From: Sorangium aterium
GTDB taxonomy: Bacteria > Myxococcota_A > Polyangia > Polyangiales > Polyangiaceae
DNA: 64,000 bases
Assembly: GCF_028368935.1 (NCBI RefSeq)
Contig: NZ_JAQNDK010000001.1
Location: forward strand, 1,054,001 to 1,118,000
Direction of reading: 5' to 3'
In this document: piece after piece, positions 28,556 to 36,416 of the stretch
How positions within the stretch are numbered: the first letter of the stretch is position 1
Layout: every line of letters starts with the position of its first letter
Made by a program: the position numbers and the translations under genes
The notes under the pieces: generated by a model
What the model saw: the letters and a program-made list of their open reading frames with translations, nothing else
Told to the model about the DNA's origin: nothing
Databases searched by the model: none

Positions 28556-29239
28556 ATGAAGATCGATCTACCTGCCTCGTGGGAGCGCGTGCTCGCCGGA
28601 GAGCTCGAGCAGCCGTACTTCAAGAAGCTGGCGCGCTTCGTCGAGGACGAGCGGAAGGCGCACCAGGTGTTTCCCGCGGAGGAGGACGTCTTCGCCGCGT
28701 TCAAGCTCACGCCGTACGAGAGCGTGCGCGTGCTGCTCCTCGGCCAGGACCCGTACCACGACGACGGGCAGGCCCACGGGCTGTGCTTCTCCGTGCGCCC
28801 GGGCGTCACGCCACCGCCGTCGCTGGCCAACATGTACAAGGAGGCGGTCTCGGATCTGCCGGGCTTCGCGATCCCCAGCCACGGCTGCCTCACCACGTGG
28901 GCGACCCAGGGGGTGCTGCTGCTGAACACCGTGCTCACCGTCCGGGCGCACACGCCGAACTCCCACAAGAACCAGGGCTGGGAGTCGTTCACCGACGCGG
29001 TCATCAAGAAGGTCAACGACAGGCCCGACGGGGTGGTGTTCGTGCTCTGGGGCGGCCACGCGCAGAAGAAGGCGAAGCTCATCGACGCGAAGCGCCACAC
29101 GGTCATCAAGGCGGCTCACCCCTCGCCGCTGTCGGCGAGGAGCGGGTTCTTCGGCAGCAAGCCGTTCTCGACCATCAACAGCGCCCTCCGCGCCCGCGGC
29201 GCCGAGGAGATCGACTGGCGGCTCCCGGAGACCGCGTAA
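28556..29239 (+). CDS. ung: Uracil-DNA glycosylase, family 1
   Basis: 227 residues, normal length. It excises uracil from DNA. The water-activating motif LLGQDPYHDDGQAHGLCFS (Asp65) and the late HPSPLSARSGFFGSKPFS motif with the catalytic His are both intact, as are GVLLLNTVLTVR and VVFVLWGGHAQKK. It lies between nth (7-bp gap) and a Cys-cluster gene (7-bp gap), all on one strand, so the three are very likely one operon. Confidence 0.97.
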   Translation: MKIDLPASWERVLAGELEQPYFKKLARFVEDERKAHQVFPAEEDVFAAFKLTPYESVRVLLLGQDPYHDDGQAHGLCFSVRPGVTPPPSLANMYKEAVSDLPGFAIPSHGCLTTWATQGVLLLNTVLTVRAHTPNSHKNQGWESFTDAVIKKVNDRPDGVVFVLWGGHAQKKAKLIDAKRHTVIKAAHPSPLSARSGFFGSKPFSTINSALRARGAEEIDWRLPETA

Positions 29240-29246
29240 CGCCGCG

Positions 29247-30011
29247 ATGACGCCGCGGAAGCGCTCCCTGCCGCTCTCCCCGGGGACGCGGTACACCCCC
29301 GCCGTCCTCGAGGGGATCGCCGACGGGGAGCGCGCCGCGCTCGCGCCGTCGCTCGCCGCGCGCACCGAGGCCGGCGCGGTGTCGGCCGCGGCCTCGGCGC
29401 TCGCGCGGGCCGAGGCGCTGCAACGGGCCTCGGTGGGCGCCGAGCCGCCCGAGCGGCCCATCGCCTGCAGGGAAGGCTGCTCGACCTGCTGCGTCAGCAA
29501 GGTGCTCGTGCTGGCGCCGGAGGTGCTCCGCATCGCAGCCCACCTGCGCGCCACGCGGAGCCAGGCGGAGCTCGCCGCGCTGGAGGAGCGCGTCCGCGCG
29601 GCCGACGCGGCGACGCGCGGGCTCTCCCGCCTGGAGCGCGCCGAGGCCGGCGTCACCTGCCCGCTGCTCGACGAGCGCGGCGCCTGCTCGATCCACGCTG
29701 TCCGCCCTATCGTGTGCGCAGGCTGGAGCTCCCTCGACGCCGCGGCGTGCGAGCGCCACTTCGCCGCGCCCGCGTCCATCCCCACGGCGCCCATGCACCG
29801 CCCGGGCTACGAGGTCGCCAACGCCGTCCTCGCCGGGCTCGGATGGGCTGCGAAGGAGCAGGGCCTCGACGCCGCGCCGCTCGAGCTCATCGCCGCGCTG
29901 CGCATCGCGCTCGAGCGCCCGAACGCCGGCGAGCGGTGGCTCGCGCGCCTCCCGGTCTTCGCCGCGGCCCGCGACGCCGAGTGGCAGGAGGATCGGCGGC
30001 GCGAGGGATGA
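29247..30011 (+). CDS. YkgJ-family Cys-cluster protein
   Basis: 254 residues. A metal-chelating Cys cluster is spread over CREGCSTCCVSK (around residue 75), TCPLLDERGACSIHAVRPIVCAGW (around 135-155, two adjacent blocks) and a late Cys in AACERHF, the pattern of the zinc/iron-chelating YkgJ family. The protein is soluble. Function in this family is undefined; proposals include Fe-S or zinc handling. It is the third gene of the nth-ung operon, so a link to the Fe-S-dependent Nth is conceivable but only inferred. Confidence 0.88.
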   Translation: MTPRKRSLPLSPGTRYTPAVLEGIADGERAALAPSLAARTEAGAVSAAASALARAEALQRASVGAEPPERPIACREGCSTCCVSKVLVLAPEVLRIAAHLRATRSQAELAALEERVRAADAATRGLSRLERAEAGVTCPLLDERGACSIHAVRPIVCAGWSSLDAAACERHFAAPASIPTAPMHRPGYEVANAVLAGLGWAAKEQGLDAAPLELIAALRIALERPNAGERWLARLPVFAAARDAEWQEDRRREG

Positions 30012-30135
30012 GCGCGCGCCGCGATCGGCCGCGTCATCTGGGCGCTCGCGGTCGGAGAAATCCGTTTAGGCTAGCGCGCCGCGGAGGTCGCCGCCGGTCG
30101 GCGCCTCGCGACGGAACACAGGACAAGGAGACGCG

Positions 30136-30753
30136 ATGAAGATCTACGGACATCCCATGAGCACGTGTACGCGCAAGGTGCTGACGGTGCTCGCCGAGAA
30201 GGGCCAGGAGGCGCAGTTCGTGCTCGTCGACCTGACGAAGGGCGCGCACAAGCAGCCCGAGCACCTCGCGCGCCACCCGTTCGGCGTGATCCCGGTGCTC
30301 GAGGACGAGGACTTCACGCTCTACGAGTCGAGGGCGATCATGCGTTACCTCGATCACAAGCTCCCGGGAGCTCCGCTGACGCCGACCGAGCTCAGGGCGA
30401 GGGCGCTCATGGATCAGTGGCTCAGCGTGGAGCAATCGTACTTCGCCACCCCGGCGGTCAAGATCGCCTTCCAGCGGGTCTTCCTGCCGATGCAGGGCAA
30501 GCCGGGCGACGAGTCCATCGTCGATGCGTCCAAGGCCGAGGTCTCGAGGACGCTCGACGTGATCGAAAAGGCGCTGGCCGGCCACGAGTACCTCGCGGGC
30601 TCGAGCTACTCGCTGGCCGACATCTCGTGGATGCCGTACCTCCAGTGTCTCGTGGTGTCGAACGTCGGGGAGCTCATCACCGATCGGCCGAACGTCGCGG
30701 CGTGGTGGAAGCGGATCAGCGCGCGCCCCGCCTGGGTGAAGGTGTCGTCCTGA
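30136..30753 (+). CDS. Glutathione S-transferase
   Basis: 205 residues with the two-domain GST layout. The thioredoxin-like N-terminal domain has MSTCTRKVLTVLAEKG (S/T/C active-site region, phi-like), the cis-Pro loop FGVIPVLED, and the glutathione-binding ESRAIMRYLD. The helical C-terminal domain has the conserved SLADISWMPYL N-capping motif. It conjugates glutathione or acts as a peroxidase or isomerase on unknown substrates in the cytoplasm. The ATG follows AAGGAG. It stands 124 bp after the nth-ung operon and probably has its own promoter. Confidence 0.93.
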   Translation: MKIYGHPMSTCTRKVLTVLAEKGQEAQFVLVDLTKGAHKQPEHLARHPFGVIPVLEDEDFTLYESRAIMRYLDHKLPGAPLTPTELRARALMDQWLSVEQSYFATPAVKIAFQRVFLPMQGKPGDESIVDASKAEVSRTLDVIEKALAGHEYLAGSSYSLADISWMPYLQCLVVSNVGELITDRPNVAAWWKRISARPAWVKVSS

Positions 30754-30897
30754 CGCCTGCCGGCCTGCCCTGAGCGGGCGTCTTCTGCGCAGAGAGCGAC
30801 GGGGGGGTCGCCGACGCCTGAGACGCCGGAGCATCGCTGCCGCCCCTGCGCGGCCATGCTGCCGGACGGCCAGGCGCGGCGGGCCTTCCTCGGCCCT

Positions 30898-31842
30898 TCA
30901 GCTCGGGGCGCCGAGCACCTCGTCGAGCGTCCGCGCGCCGAGCACCCGCTCGCCCCACCGCTCGAGCTCGGCCACGTCGGCTGCATCGATGCGAGCGACG
31001 ACGGCCGCGGGCAGCTCGCCGAAGCGGGCGCGGAGCTGCCGCAGCAGGAGGTTGCGCCCCCCCTCCTTCAGCCCCTCGTCGCGCCCTTCCTTCAGCCCCT
31101 CGTCGCGCCCTTCGTTGCGCAGCTTCTGCTGGTAGTCCTCGAACCACGCCCGGATCTCTGCGCTCACGTCGTCCTCCTCGCTCGTCGCCTGCTCATCGAG
31201 CCCGAGCTGGAAATGTACCAGGAGAGGCGTGGCGACGCTCCTCTCCCAGGCATCCTCCCGCATCGCCGCCAGATCGGCGAGCGCCTCGCGCAGCACGCGC
31301 CCGGATCCGAGCAGGCGCAAGAGCAGCGTCTCCTGTGTCCGGGGCAGCTCGGACAGCACGACGATGCGAAGCGCGAGCCCCGGCGCCGCGTGGTACACGC
31401 CGGGCTTCACCTCGTGGCACTCGTACGCTGCGAGCACGCTCTCCGGCCGGCCCGAGCTGATGACGACGAGCGCAGGGAAAGCCACGGCCGGCTGGGTCGA
31501 TGCGTCGGGTTCGGCATCGTTCGACGAGGCGCCAACGGGAGACGCAGACGCGCGGGCCCGGCGTTCGAGCTCGTGATACCAGGTGAGCTGCTTGCGGAGA
31601 CACGAGCGGACCTGCCGCAGGCCGGGCGTGCGGTGAAACGGCTCGAACAGGCTCGGCTCCGCGGAGAGCTCGCCCAGCAAGCCCATCCCGGCGCGCTCAG
31701 CGTCCCGCGCGGGATCGGGCACGCTGTAGACATCGATCTTCTGCGTCGCCGCGAGCACCTCCACCTCCGTCTCCGGAGACGAGGCTCGGCTGAGCGCCTC
31801 GCGCAGAATGTTCTTCGCGAACTGGTCAGCGCCGTTGTGCAT
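30898..31842 (-). CDS. Rpn/DUF4351-type putative nuclease-related protein
   Basis: 314 residues. The N-terminal part (HNGADQFAKNILREALS, ATQKIDVYSVPDP, LTWYHELERRARA, PALVVISSGRPESVL) fits the cyanobacterial/myxobacterial relatives of the Rpn/PDDEXK family. The C-terminal part (LLLRQLRARFGELPAAVVARIDAADVAELERW) fits DUF4351. Between them is an exact tandem octapeptide GRDEGLKE, twice, encoded by a 24-bp direct repeat near 31066-31113. Rpn proteins promote recombination and degrade DNA, and are often multicopy. Catalytic residues could not be assigned with confidence, so activity is uncertain. Confidence 0.75.
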   Translation of the reverse strand: MHNGADQFAKNILREALSRASSPETEVEVLAATQKIDVYSVPDPARDAERAGMGLLGELSAEPSLFEPFHRTPGLRQVRSCLRKQLTWYHELERRARASASPVGASSNDAEPDASTQPAVAFPALVVISSGRPESVLAAYECHEVKPGVYHAAPGLALRIVVLSELPRTQETLLLRLLGSGRVLREALADLAAMREDAWERSVATPLLVHFQLGLDEQATSEEDDVSAEIRAWFEDYQQKLRNEGRDEGLKEGRDEGLKEGGRNLLLRQLRARFGELPAAVVARIDAADVAELERWGERVLGARTLDEVLGAPS

Positions 31843-31936
31843 CGGCGGCGCACCCTAACCGCATCACGGAGAACGGCCCACAAGATAGAGCGGAATATGA
31901 GCGGCAAGCATGCTTACGCGAGGAGCTCTGTGCTCA

Positions 31937-32161
31937 TCACGAAAACGACTCTCCAAGCTGCGGCGCCCGCCAATAGGCGCTACCGAGCCACGCCGGGGTC
32001 GACGCTTCAAGCCACCTCATCCCTCGCCTGGCGTGTCCGCCGGAGAGCACCTCCACTTCGCCGGAGAACGGCAGGACGCGCCGCTCGATCTCGGCGCGCG
32101 CGAGGGTCTGGACGTGCGTGGCGCGCTCCCACGCGCGCTCGGGGTTGGGGAGCAGTCTCAT
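31937..32161 (-). CDS. Possible small protein in a 509-bp gap
   Basis: 74 residues from an ATG at 32161 (MRLLPNPERAWERATHVQTLARAEIERRV, two adjacent blocks). A weak purine-rich stretch (GAAGAAGAGA) precedes the start. Composition is less biased than in shadow frames, but there is no motif and no supporting neighbour. It may be a remnant or no gene at all. The rest of the gap 31843-32351 shows nothing recognisable beyond the PP2C promoter region. Confidence 0.3.
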   Translation of the reverse strand: MRLLPNPERAWERATHVQTLARAEIERRVLPFSGEVEVLSGGHARRGMRWLEASTPAWLGSAYWRAPQLGESFS

Positions 32162-32351
32162 GCGGTCTCTTCTTCATTTCAGGTACGAGGCGCGCCGCGC
32201 GTCGAGCGCCCACGTCGCCTCGGCGAGGGCTCCGCCGGGCGTGGCCGCCGCGGTCGCCGCACGCGGCAGCTCCACGCCCGCCGTGGCGATCTCGACGAGC
32301 GGCGCGTCGAGCGCCCTCCCTCGGACAGCGCCCCCGCGGTACGATGCGCGC

Positions 32352-33257
32352 ATGCCCGTGTACCGCACGTCCGCCGTCGAACACGCCGCGGCGGTCGCCG
32401 TGGCGGCCCGGACCGACGTGGGCCACAGCCGCGAGCACAACGAGGATACCTTCCTGATCAGCGATCTCGCGCGCGGGCTCGCCCATGGGCCCCCGGCCGT
32501 CCAGGCGTCCATCGAGCCGCCGCTCGCCCTGTCGCTCGGCGTCTACGACGGCTCGGGCGGCGCGTCGTCCCCTGACGCTGCGAGCCGGCTCGCGGCGCGC
32601 ATGGTCCACGCCCTCCTCACCCGCTCCGCGCCCCGATCGAGCGACGCCCTCGAGCGGAGCCTCCTCGAGGCGATCGGCGAGGCCGGACGCGCGGTCCGCG
32701 AGAACGCCCGCCGGAGCTCACAGCACCGGAACAGCGGCACCACGGCGACCGTGGCCGCGCTCTGCGATGAGCGCCTCCTGCTCGCGCAGGTCGGCGACAG
32801 CCGCGCCTACCTCCTCCGCAGCGGCGTCCTCACCCAGCTCACGCGCGACCAGACCCTCCTCCAGTCGCTGCTCGAGAGCGGCAAGCTGCGGCCCGAAGAG
32901 GCCGCCACCTTCGAGCACAGGGGCGTGATGCTCCAGGCGCTCGGGCTCCGCGAACACCTCAGGATCGCGCTCTCCGCCGTCGAGCTCCGCCGCGAGGACA
33001 CCCTGCTGCTCTGCACCGACGGGCTGAGCGACCTCATCGACGATCGGCACATCGCCGCCACGCTCGACGCCCACCCCGAGCCGGCGGCAGCCGCCAGCGC
33101 CCTGATCGACGCCGCGCTCGCCGCCGGAGGCCGCGACAACGTGACCGCGCTGGTCACGCGGTTCGACGGCCCCTGGCTCGCTCCGCCGGCCAGCGACCGC
33201 GCCGCGGAGATCATCGAGATCGCCAGGTTCTCCGAAGGGTCGACGCGCCGCTCCTGA
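32352..33257 (+). CDS. PP2C-type protein phosphatase
   Basis: 301 residues from the ATG at 32352 (MPVYRTSAVEHAAA). It dephosphorylates Ser/Thr, likely opposing Hanks-type kinases, which are numerous in myxobacteria. Family motifs are in order: RTDVGHSREHNEDTF, GVYDGSGG (metal-binding Asp kept; usual GMGG altered to GSGG), SGTTATVA, QVGDSRAYLL, LTRDQTLLQ, LLCTDGLSD and GRDNVTALV. All metal-binding Asp residues expected in these motifs are present. The 78-residue in-frame extension upstream is Ser/Ala/Arg-rich and rejected. No kinase gene is adjacent. Confidence 0.93.
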   Translation: MPVYRTSAVEHAAAVAVAARTDVGHSREHNEDTFLISDLARGLAHGPPAVQASIEPPLALSLGVYDGSGGASSPDAASRLAARMVHALLTRSAPRSSDALERSLLEAIGEAGRAVRENARRSSQHRNSGTTATVAALCDERLLLAQVGDSRAYLLRSGVLTQLTRDQTLLQSLLESGKLRPEEAATFEHRGVMLQALGLREHLRIALSAVELRREDTLLLCTDGLSDLIDDRHIAATLDAHPEPAAAASALIDAALAAGGRDNVTALVTRFDGPWLAPPASDRAAEIIEIARFSEGSTRRS

Positions 33258-33276
33258 CGGCGCGCCGGCCCCGCGA

Positions 33277-34176
33277 TCACGAGCGCCGCGACCGGCGCCC
33301 GGCAGCGTCCCGCCGCGGCGCCAGCCGGCCTCGCCTCCGCCCGCGCGCCGCGAACGCAAGGGCGGCGAGCGCGCCGAGCCCCGCCGAGATCGGAGCCCCG
33401 CCCGCCGCGCCGCCGAAGCTGCACCCGCCGTCGTCCTCCGCTGCGCCAGATCCCTCGTCAACGCCAGCGCCCGTCGTTGCGCCCCCGCCCGTGCCCGCGC
33501 CAGCGCCCGTCGTTGCGCCCCCGCCCGTGCCCGCGCCCGCGCCCGTCGTCGCATCCCCGCCTGCGCCCACCGTGGCGCTGCTGCTCGCGCTCGTCGTTGC
33601 GCCCCCGCCCGCGCCCGTCGCGCCGCCACCGGCGCCGGCGCTGGCGCTGGCGCTGGCGCTGGCGCTGGAGCTTGCGGGGGCAGGGTCGGAGGACTTGAGC
33701 ACCAGATCCGCACAGCGGTAGTACAGGGTGGCCGGCCTCCTGTCCGTCATGACCTGGATGAGCTGAAGCGTGCAGTTGTCACACTCCACGTCCGGGAGCG
33801 TGACCTCCGCCGAATACGACCCTCCCTTCTTGTCGGCGATGCCGTCGAGCAGGCAGCCCTTGTCGACCCCCGGCTCGCAGAGATCGTTCTCGTTCGCCGG
33901 CTCCGGGAAATCGTCGAAGCCGTCGTCGTCGAACATGATCCGGAAATGCCCGGGGTGATCGATCGTCTCGTTCCACATCACCGTGATGGTCTCGCCCGGC
34001 TCGAACACGGTGACGGTCTCGCCCCGCGCATCGCCACGAGCACCGCAAGGCGACACCTTCTGCTGGTCGTCCGCGTGCCTCGGCGCGGGGGACGTGAGGT
34101 CGATGTGCGCGCTGCTCACGCCAGCGAACGACATCACGGCGGCCAGTACGAACGATCCCATCAGCATGCAACGCAT
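33277..34176 (-). CDS. Secreted polysaccharide-monooxygenase-like protein with MYXO-CTERM-like tail
   Basis: 299 residues. A signal peptide (MRCMLMGSFVLAAVMSFAGVSSA) precedes His24, so the mature N-terminus would be HIDLTSPAPR, as needed for the copper histidine brace of lytic polysaccharide monooxygenases. A second candidate ligand lies in WNETIDHPGHFRIMF. Cys pairs (CGARG, CEPGVDKGC, CDNC) suggest disulfides. The region resembles the SCE4755-type monooxygenase-like family known from Sorangium. A Gly/Ala/Thr/Ser-rich stalk (about 165-255) leads to GGCSFGG, a hydrophobic segment and RGRRRGR, a MYXO-CTERM-like surface-sorting tail. The start follows GAGGAGG. Oxidative polysaccharide cleavage is inferred, not shown. 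Confidence 0.82.
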   Translation of the reverse strand: MRCMLMGSFVLAAVMSFAGVSSAHIDLTSPAPRHADDQQKVSPCGARGDARGETVTVFEPGETITVMWNETIDHPGHFRIMFDDDGFDDFPEPANENDLCEPGVDKGCLLDGIADKKGGSYSAEVTLPDVECDNCTLQLIQVMTDRRPATLYYRCADLVLKSSDPAPASSSASASASASAGAGGGATGAGGGATTSASSSATVGAGGDATTGAGAGTGGGATTGAGAGTGGGATTGAGVDEGSGAAEDDGGCSFGGAAGGAPISAGLGALAALAFAARGRRRGRLAPRRDAAGRRSRRS

Positions 34177-34460
34177 CGATCTACCTCCTCAGAGCTCGCG
34201 GGCAGCGCAATCTACACAGCGGCTCATCGTCTGTCTGCGACATCCTCAAGCAAGGAATTTTCTATGGACAAGGCGCCAGCGACCGACGGCGCGAACCGCC
34301 GGGCTCAGCCCGGTGAAGGCGCTCGGGCTTGCCTTTCGTGGCGAATTCAGCGATCCCACCCGGGGCGGAGGGGCGCCCCTGGAACGCCGATCAGGTAGAA
34401 ACGCTGTGTCCATGCGGCTCTCCGTGAAGGGAGGCCAGCACGGACCGCGTGGGGGCGGGG
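34177..34460. other. Divergent intergenic region, left part
   Basis: This lies between the monooxygenase-like gene (minus) and an aldo/keto reductase gene (plus). It contains a 12-bp palindrome AGGGGCGCCCCT at 34369-34380. No RNA gene or clear promoter box is seen. Confidence 0.4.
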
Positions 34461-34484
34461 CGGGGGCGGCGCGTGCCGCCCCCG
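34461..34484 (+). promoter_or_regulatory. Strong 10-bp hairpin in the leader of an aldo/keto reductase gene
   Basis: A perfect stem (CGGGGGCGGC and its complement) with a GCGT loop lies 25 nt before the ATG, directly upstream of the GCGGAGG ribosome site. It has no T tract. It could limit translation, stabilise the mRNA 5' end or bind a regulator. Confidence 0.5.
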
Positions 34485-34509
34485 GTGACAAAAGCGGAGG
34501 TTCATCATC

Positions 34510-35355
34510 ATGGAGCAGCGCGCACTCGGTTCTACTGGCGTCAAGATCCCGGTCGTCGGACAGGGTACCTGGCAGATGGAGATAGGCGATGAGGCCGCCT
34601 GCATCGACGCCATCCGGCGGGGGATCGACGCGGGCATGACGCACATCGACACGGCGGAGATGTACGGCTCGGGTGCTGTCGAGGCGCTCGTCGGCAAGGC
34701 GATCGCCGGCCGCCGCGACGAGGTGTTCCTCGCCTCCAAGGTGCTGCCGAGCAACGCGAGCTACTCCGGCACGATCGCCGCATGCGAGCGCAGCCTGGAG
34801 CAGCTCCGCACCGACCGGCTCGACCTCTACCTCCTCCACTGGCCCGGGCCGCACCCGCTCGAGGAGACGTTCCGCGCCTTCAAGGACCTGAGGGACCGGG
34901 GCAAGATCCGGTATTTCGGCGTCAGCAACTTCGACCAGGCGGAGCTCTCGAAGGCGATCGCCATCGCCGGAGCGCGCGAGATCGCCTGCAACCAGGTGCT
35001 CTATCACCTGCTCGAGCGGTCGATCGAGCACCGGGTGCTGCCGCTCTGCGAGCGGCACGGCATCGCGGTCGTCGCCTACAGCCCGTTCGGCTCGGGCCGG
35101 TTCCCGGCGCCGGACAGCACGGCGGGCAGGGTGCTCGCGTCCGTCGCCGCCGCCCACCGCGCGACGCCGTGGCAGGTCGCGCTGCGCTTCCTGCTCCGCC
35201 GCCAGCCGCTCTTCGTGATCCCCAAGGCCGCGAACGCCGCACACGCGCTCGACAACGCGGCCGCGGGCGATCTGCGCCTCAGCAGCGAGGACATCGCTCG
35301 CCTCGAGACGGCCTTTCCGCTCGGGCGGGATCGCGGCGTGCTGCCGACGCTGTAA
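34510..35355 (+). CDS. Aldo/keto reductase
   Basis: 281 residues, full length. Catalytic tetrad: D47 and Y52 (HIDTAEMYGSG), K77 (FLASKVLP), H110 (LYLLHWPG). GVSNFDQAEL and AYSPFGSGRF are typical loops of the barrel, and VIPKAAN is the NADPH-phosphate-binding segment. It reduces carbonyls in the cytoplasm; substrate unknown. It is monocistronic as far as visible. A stable leader hairpin (34461-34484) suggests post-transcriptional control. It is one of three aldo/keto reductases in the window, not close copies of each other. Confidence 0.94.
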   Translation: MEQRALGSTGVKIPVVGQGTWQMEIGDEAACIDAIRRGIDAGMTHIDTAEMYGSGAVEALVGKAIAGRRDEVFLASKVLPSNASYSGTIAACERSLEQLRTDRLDLYLLHWPGPHPLEETFRAFKDLRDRGKIRYFGVSNFDQAELSKAIAIAGAREIACNQVLYHLLERSIEHRVLPLCERHGIAVVAYSPFGSGRFPAPDSTAGRVLASVAAAHRATPWQVALRFLLRRQPLFVIPKAANAAHALDNAAAGDLRLSSEDIARLETAFPLGRDRGVLPTL

Positions 35356-35524
35356 AGCGGGCGGCGAGCAGAGGAACCGTGAGGACGCCAGAAGCCACCA
35401 AGATTGGAATTTCCGTCTGACGCCTTCTGGCACCTGGGCGTGTCTTTCCTTCGCGAGCTCGGCTTCGTTCCGCCGAACGGCGGGGGCCCTCTTGGCGGGC
35501 GGCCGAGCGTGGCATACTACGCAC

Positions 35525-36397
35525 ATGAGCCACGCACGCCTATCCTCGCTTCTCTTCGGGCTTTCTCTCGCCGCCTGCAGCGGCACGGTCGAGATCCCGT
35601 CGAGCGACGGTGGCGCCGATGATTTTCGCAATCTCTGCGGCGGCACGGTCGACATGCCGTCCGGCACCGGCGGCGCCGGCGACAGCGGCGGCACGGCCAG
35701 CACTGGCGACACCGGCGGCGGCGGTGCTGGCGGCTCCGCCAGCTCGACCTCGAGCGGCGGGACACCGCTCGCCTGCGGAGGGCGCAGCGGTGGGATCTGC
35801 AGCGCGGAGGAGTACTGCGACTTCCCCGACGACTCGTGCGGAACGTTCGACACCATCGGCAGGTGCACCCCCCGGCCCGGGGGGTGCCCGGAGGACTGCC
35901 CGGGCGTCTGCGGGTGCGACAACCAGTTCTACTGCAATGCGTGCGCTGCGCAGCAGGCCGGCGTGGACGTCTCGGCGAATGCGTCCTGCGTCGAGCCCGA
36001 GGTCGGCCGCTACACCGTCTCTTACTGGCCCGGCGGGTACGATCACCTCACCATCTACAAGGCCCGACCCGAGGCGGACCTCTGCGTGGTGCTCTACGCC
36101 GAGGCGCCGAGCAGGCAGTCGCCCGAGGGCTTCGCCATCGTCACGGTCCCGGAGGTGTGGAGTGTGTCGCGCATCCTGATGAGCAAGGGGGCGGCCAGCT
36201 GCACGCCGGACGGCCAGGGCTCAGCTGGCGCCGCCGTGAGCGCGACCAGCGCGACCGGGAGCCTGACGGTGCAGACCTCGGGGAGCACTTCCTTCCCATC
36301 CACCATCGACGTGGACATCACCGTGTTCTTCCCGGAGGAGCCCACGACCGACCGCCTCCGCGCGACGGGCCTTGTCGTGGGCACCGGGGAGAACTAG
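35525..36397 (+). CDS. Secreted lipoprotein with Kazal-like Cys domain
   Basis: 290 residues. The start MSHARLSSLLFGLSLAAC gives a short lipoprotein signal. A Gly/Ser/Thr-rich stalk follows (about 40-80). A Cys-rich module comes next (GGICSAEEYCDFPDDSCG, IGRCTPRPGGCPEDCPGVCGCD, FYCNACAAQQAGVDVSANASC) whose spacing and final block resemble Kazal-type inhibitor domains. The C-terminal part (about 165-290) is beta-rich with Ser/Thr and no catalytic motif. Surface-anchored inhibitor-like proteins could shield the predator from proteases; this is inference. An ATG 11 codons earlier lacks a good signal peptide. Confidence 0.78.
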   Translation: MSHARLSSLLFGLSLAACSGTVEIPSSDGGADDFRNLCGGTVDMPSGTGGAGDSGGTASTGDTGGGGAGGSASSTSSGGTPLACGGRSGGICSAEEYCDFPDDSCGTFDTIGRCTPRPGGCPEDCPGVCGCDNQFYCNACAAQQAGVDVSANASCVEPEVGRYTVSYWPGGYDHLTIYKARPEADLCVVLYAEAPSRQSPEGFAIVTVPEVWSVSRILMSKGAASCTPDGQGSAGAAVSATSATGSLTVQTSGSTSFPSTIDVDITVFFPEEPTTDRLRATGLVVGTGEN

Positions 36398-36416
36398 CGG
36401 CCCCTGGAAGCCGCCG

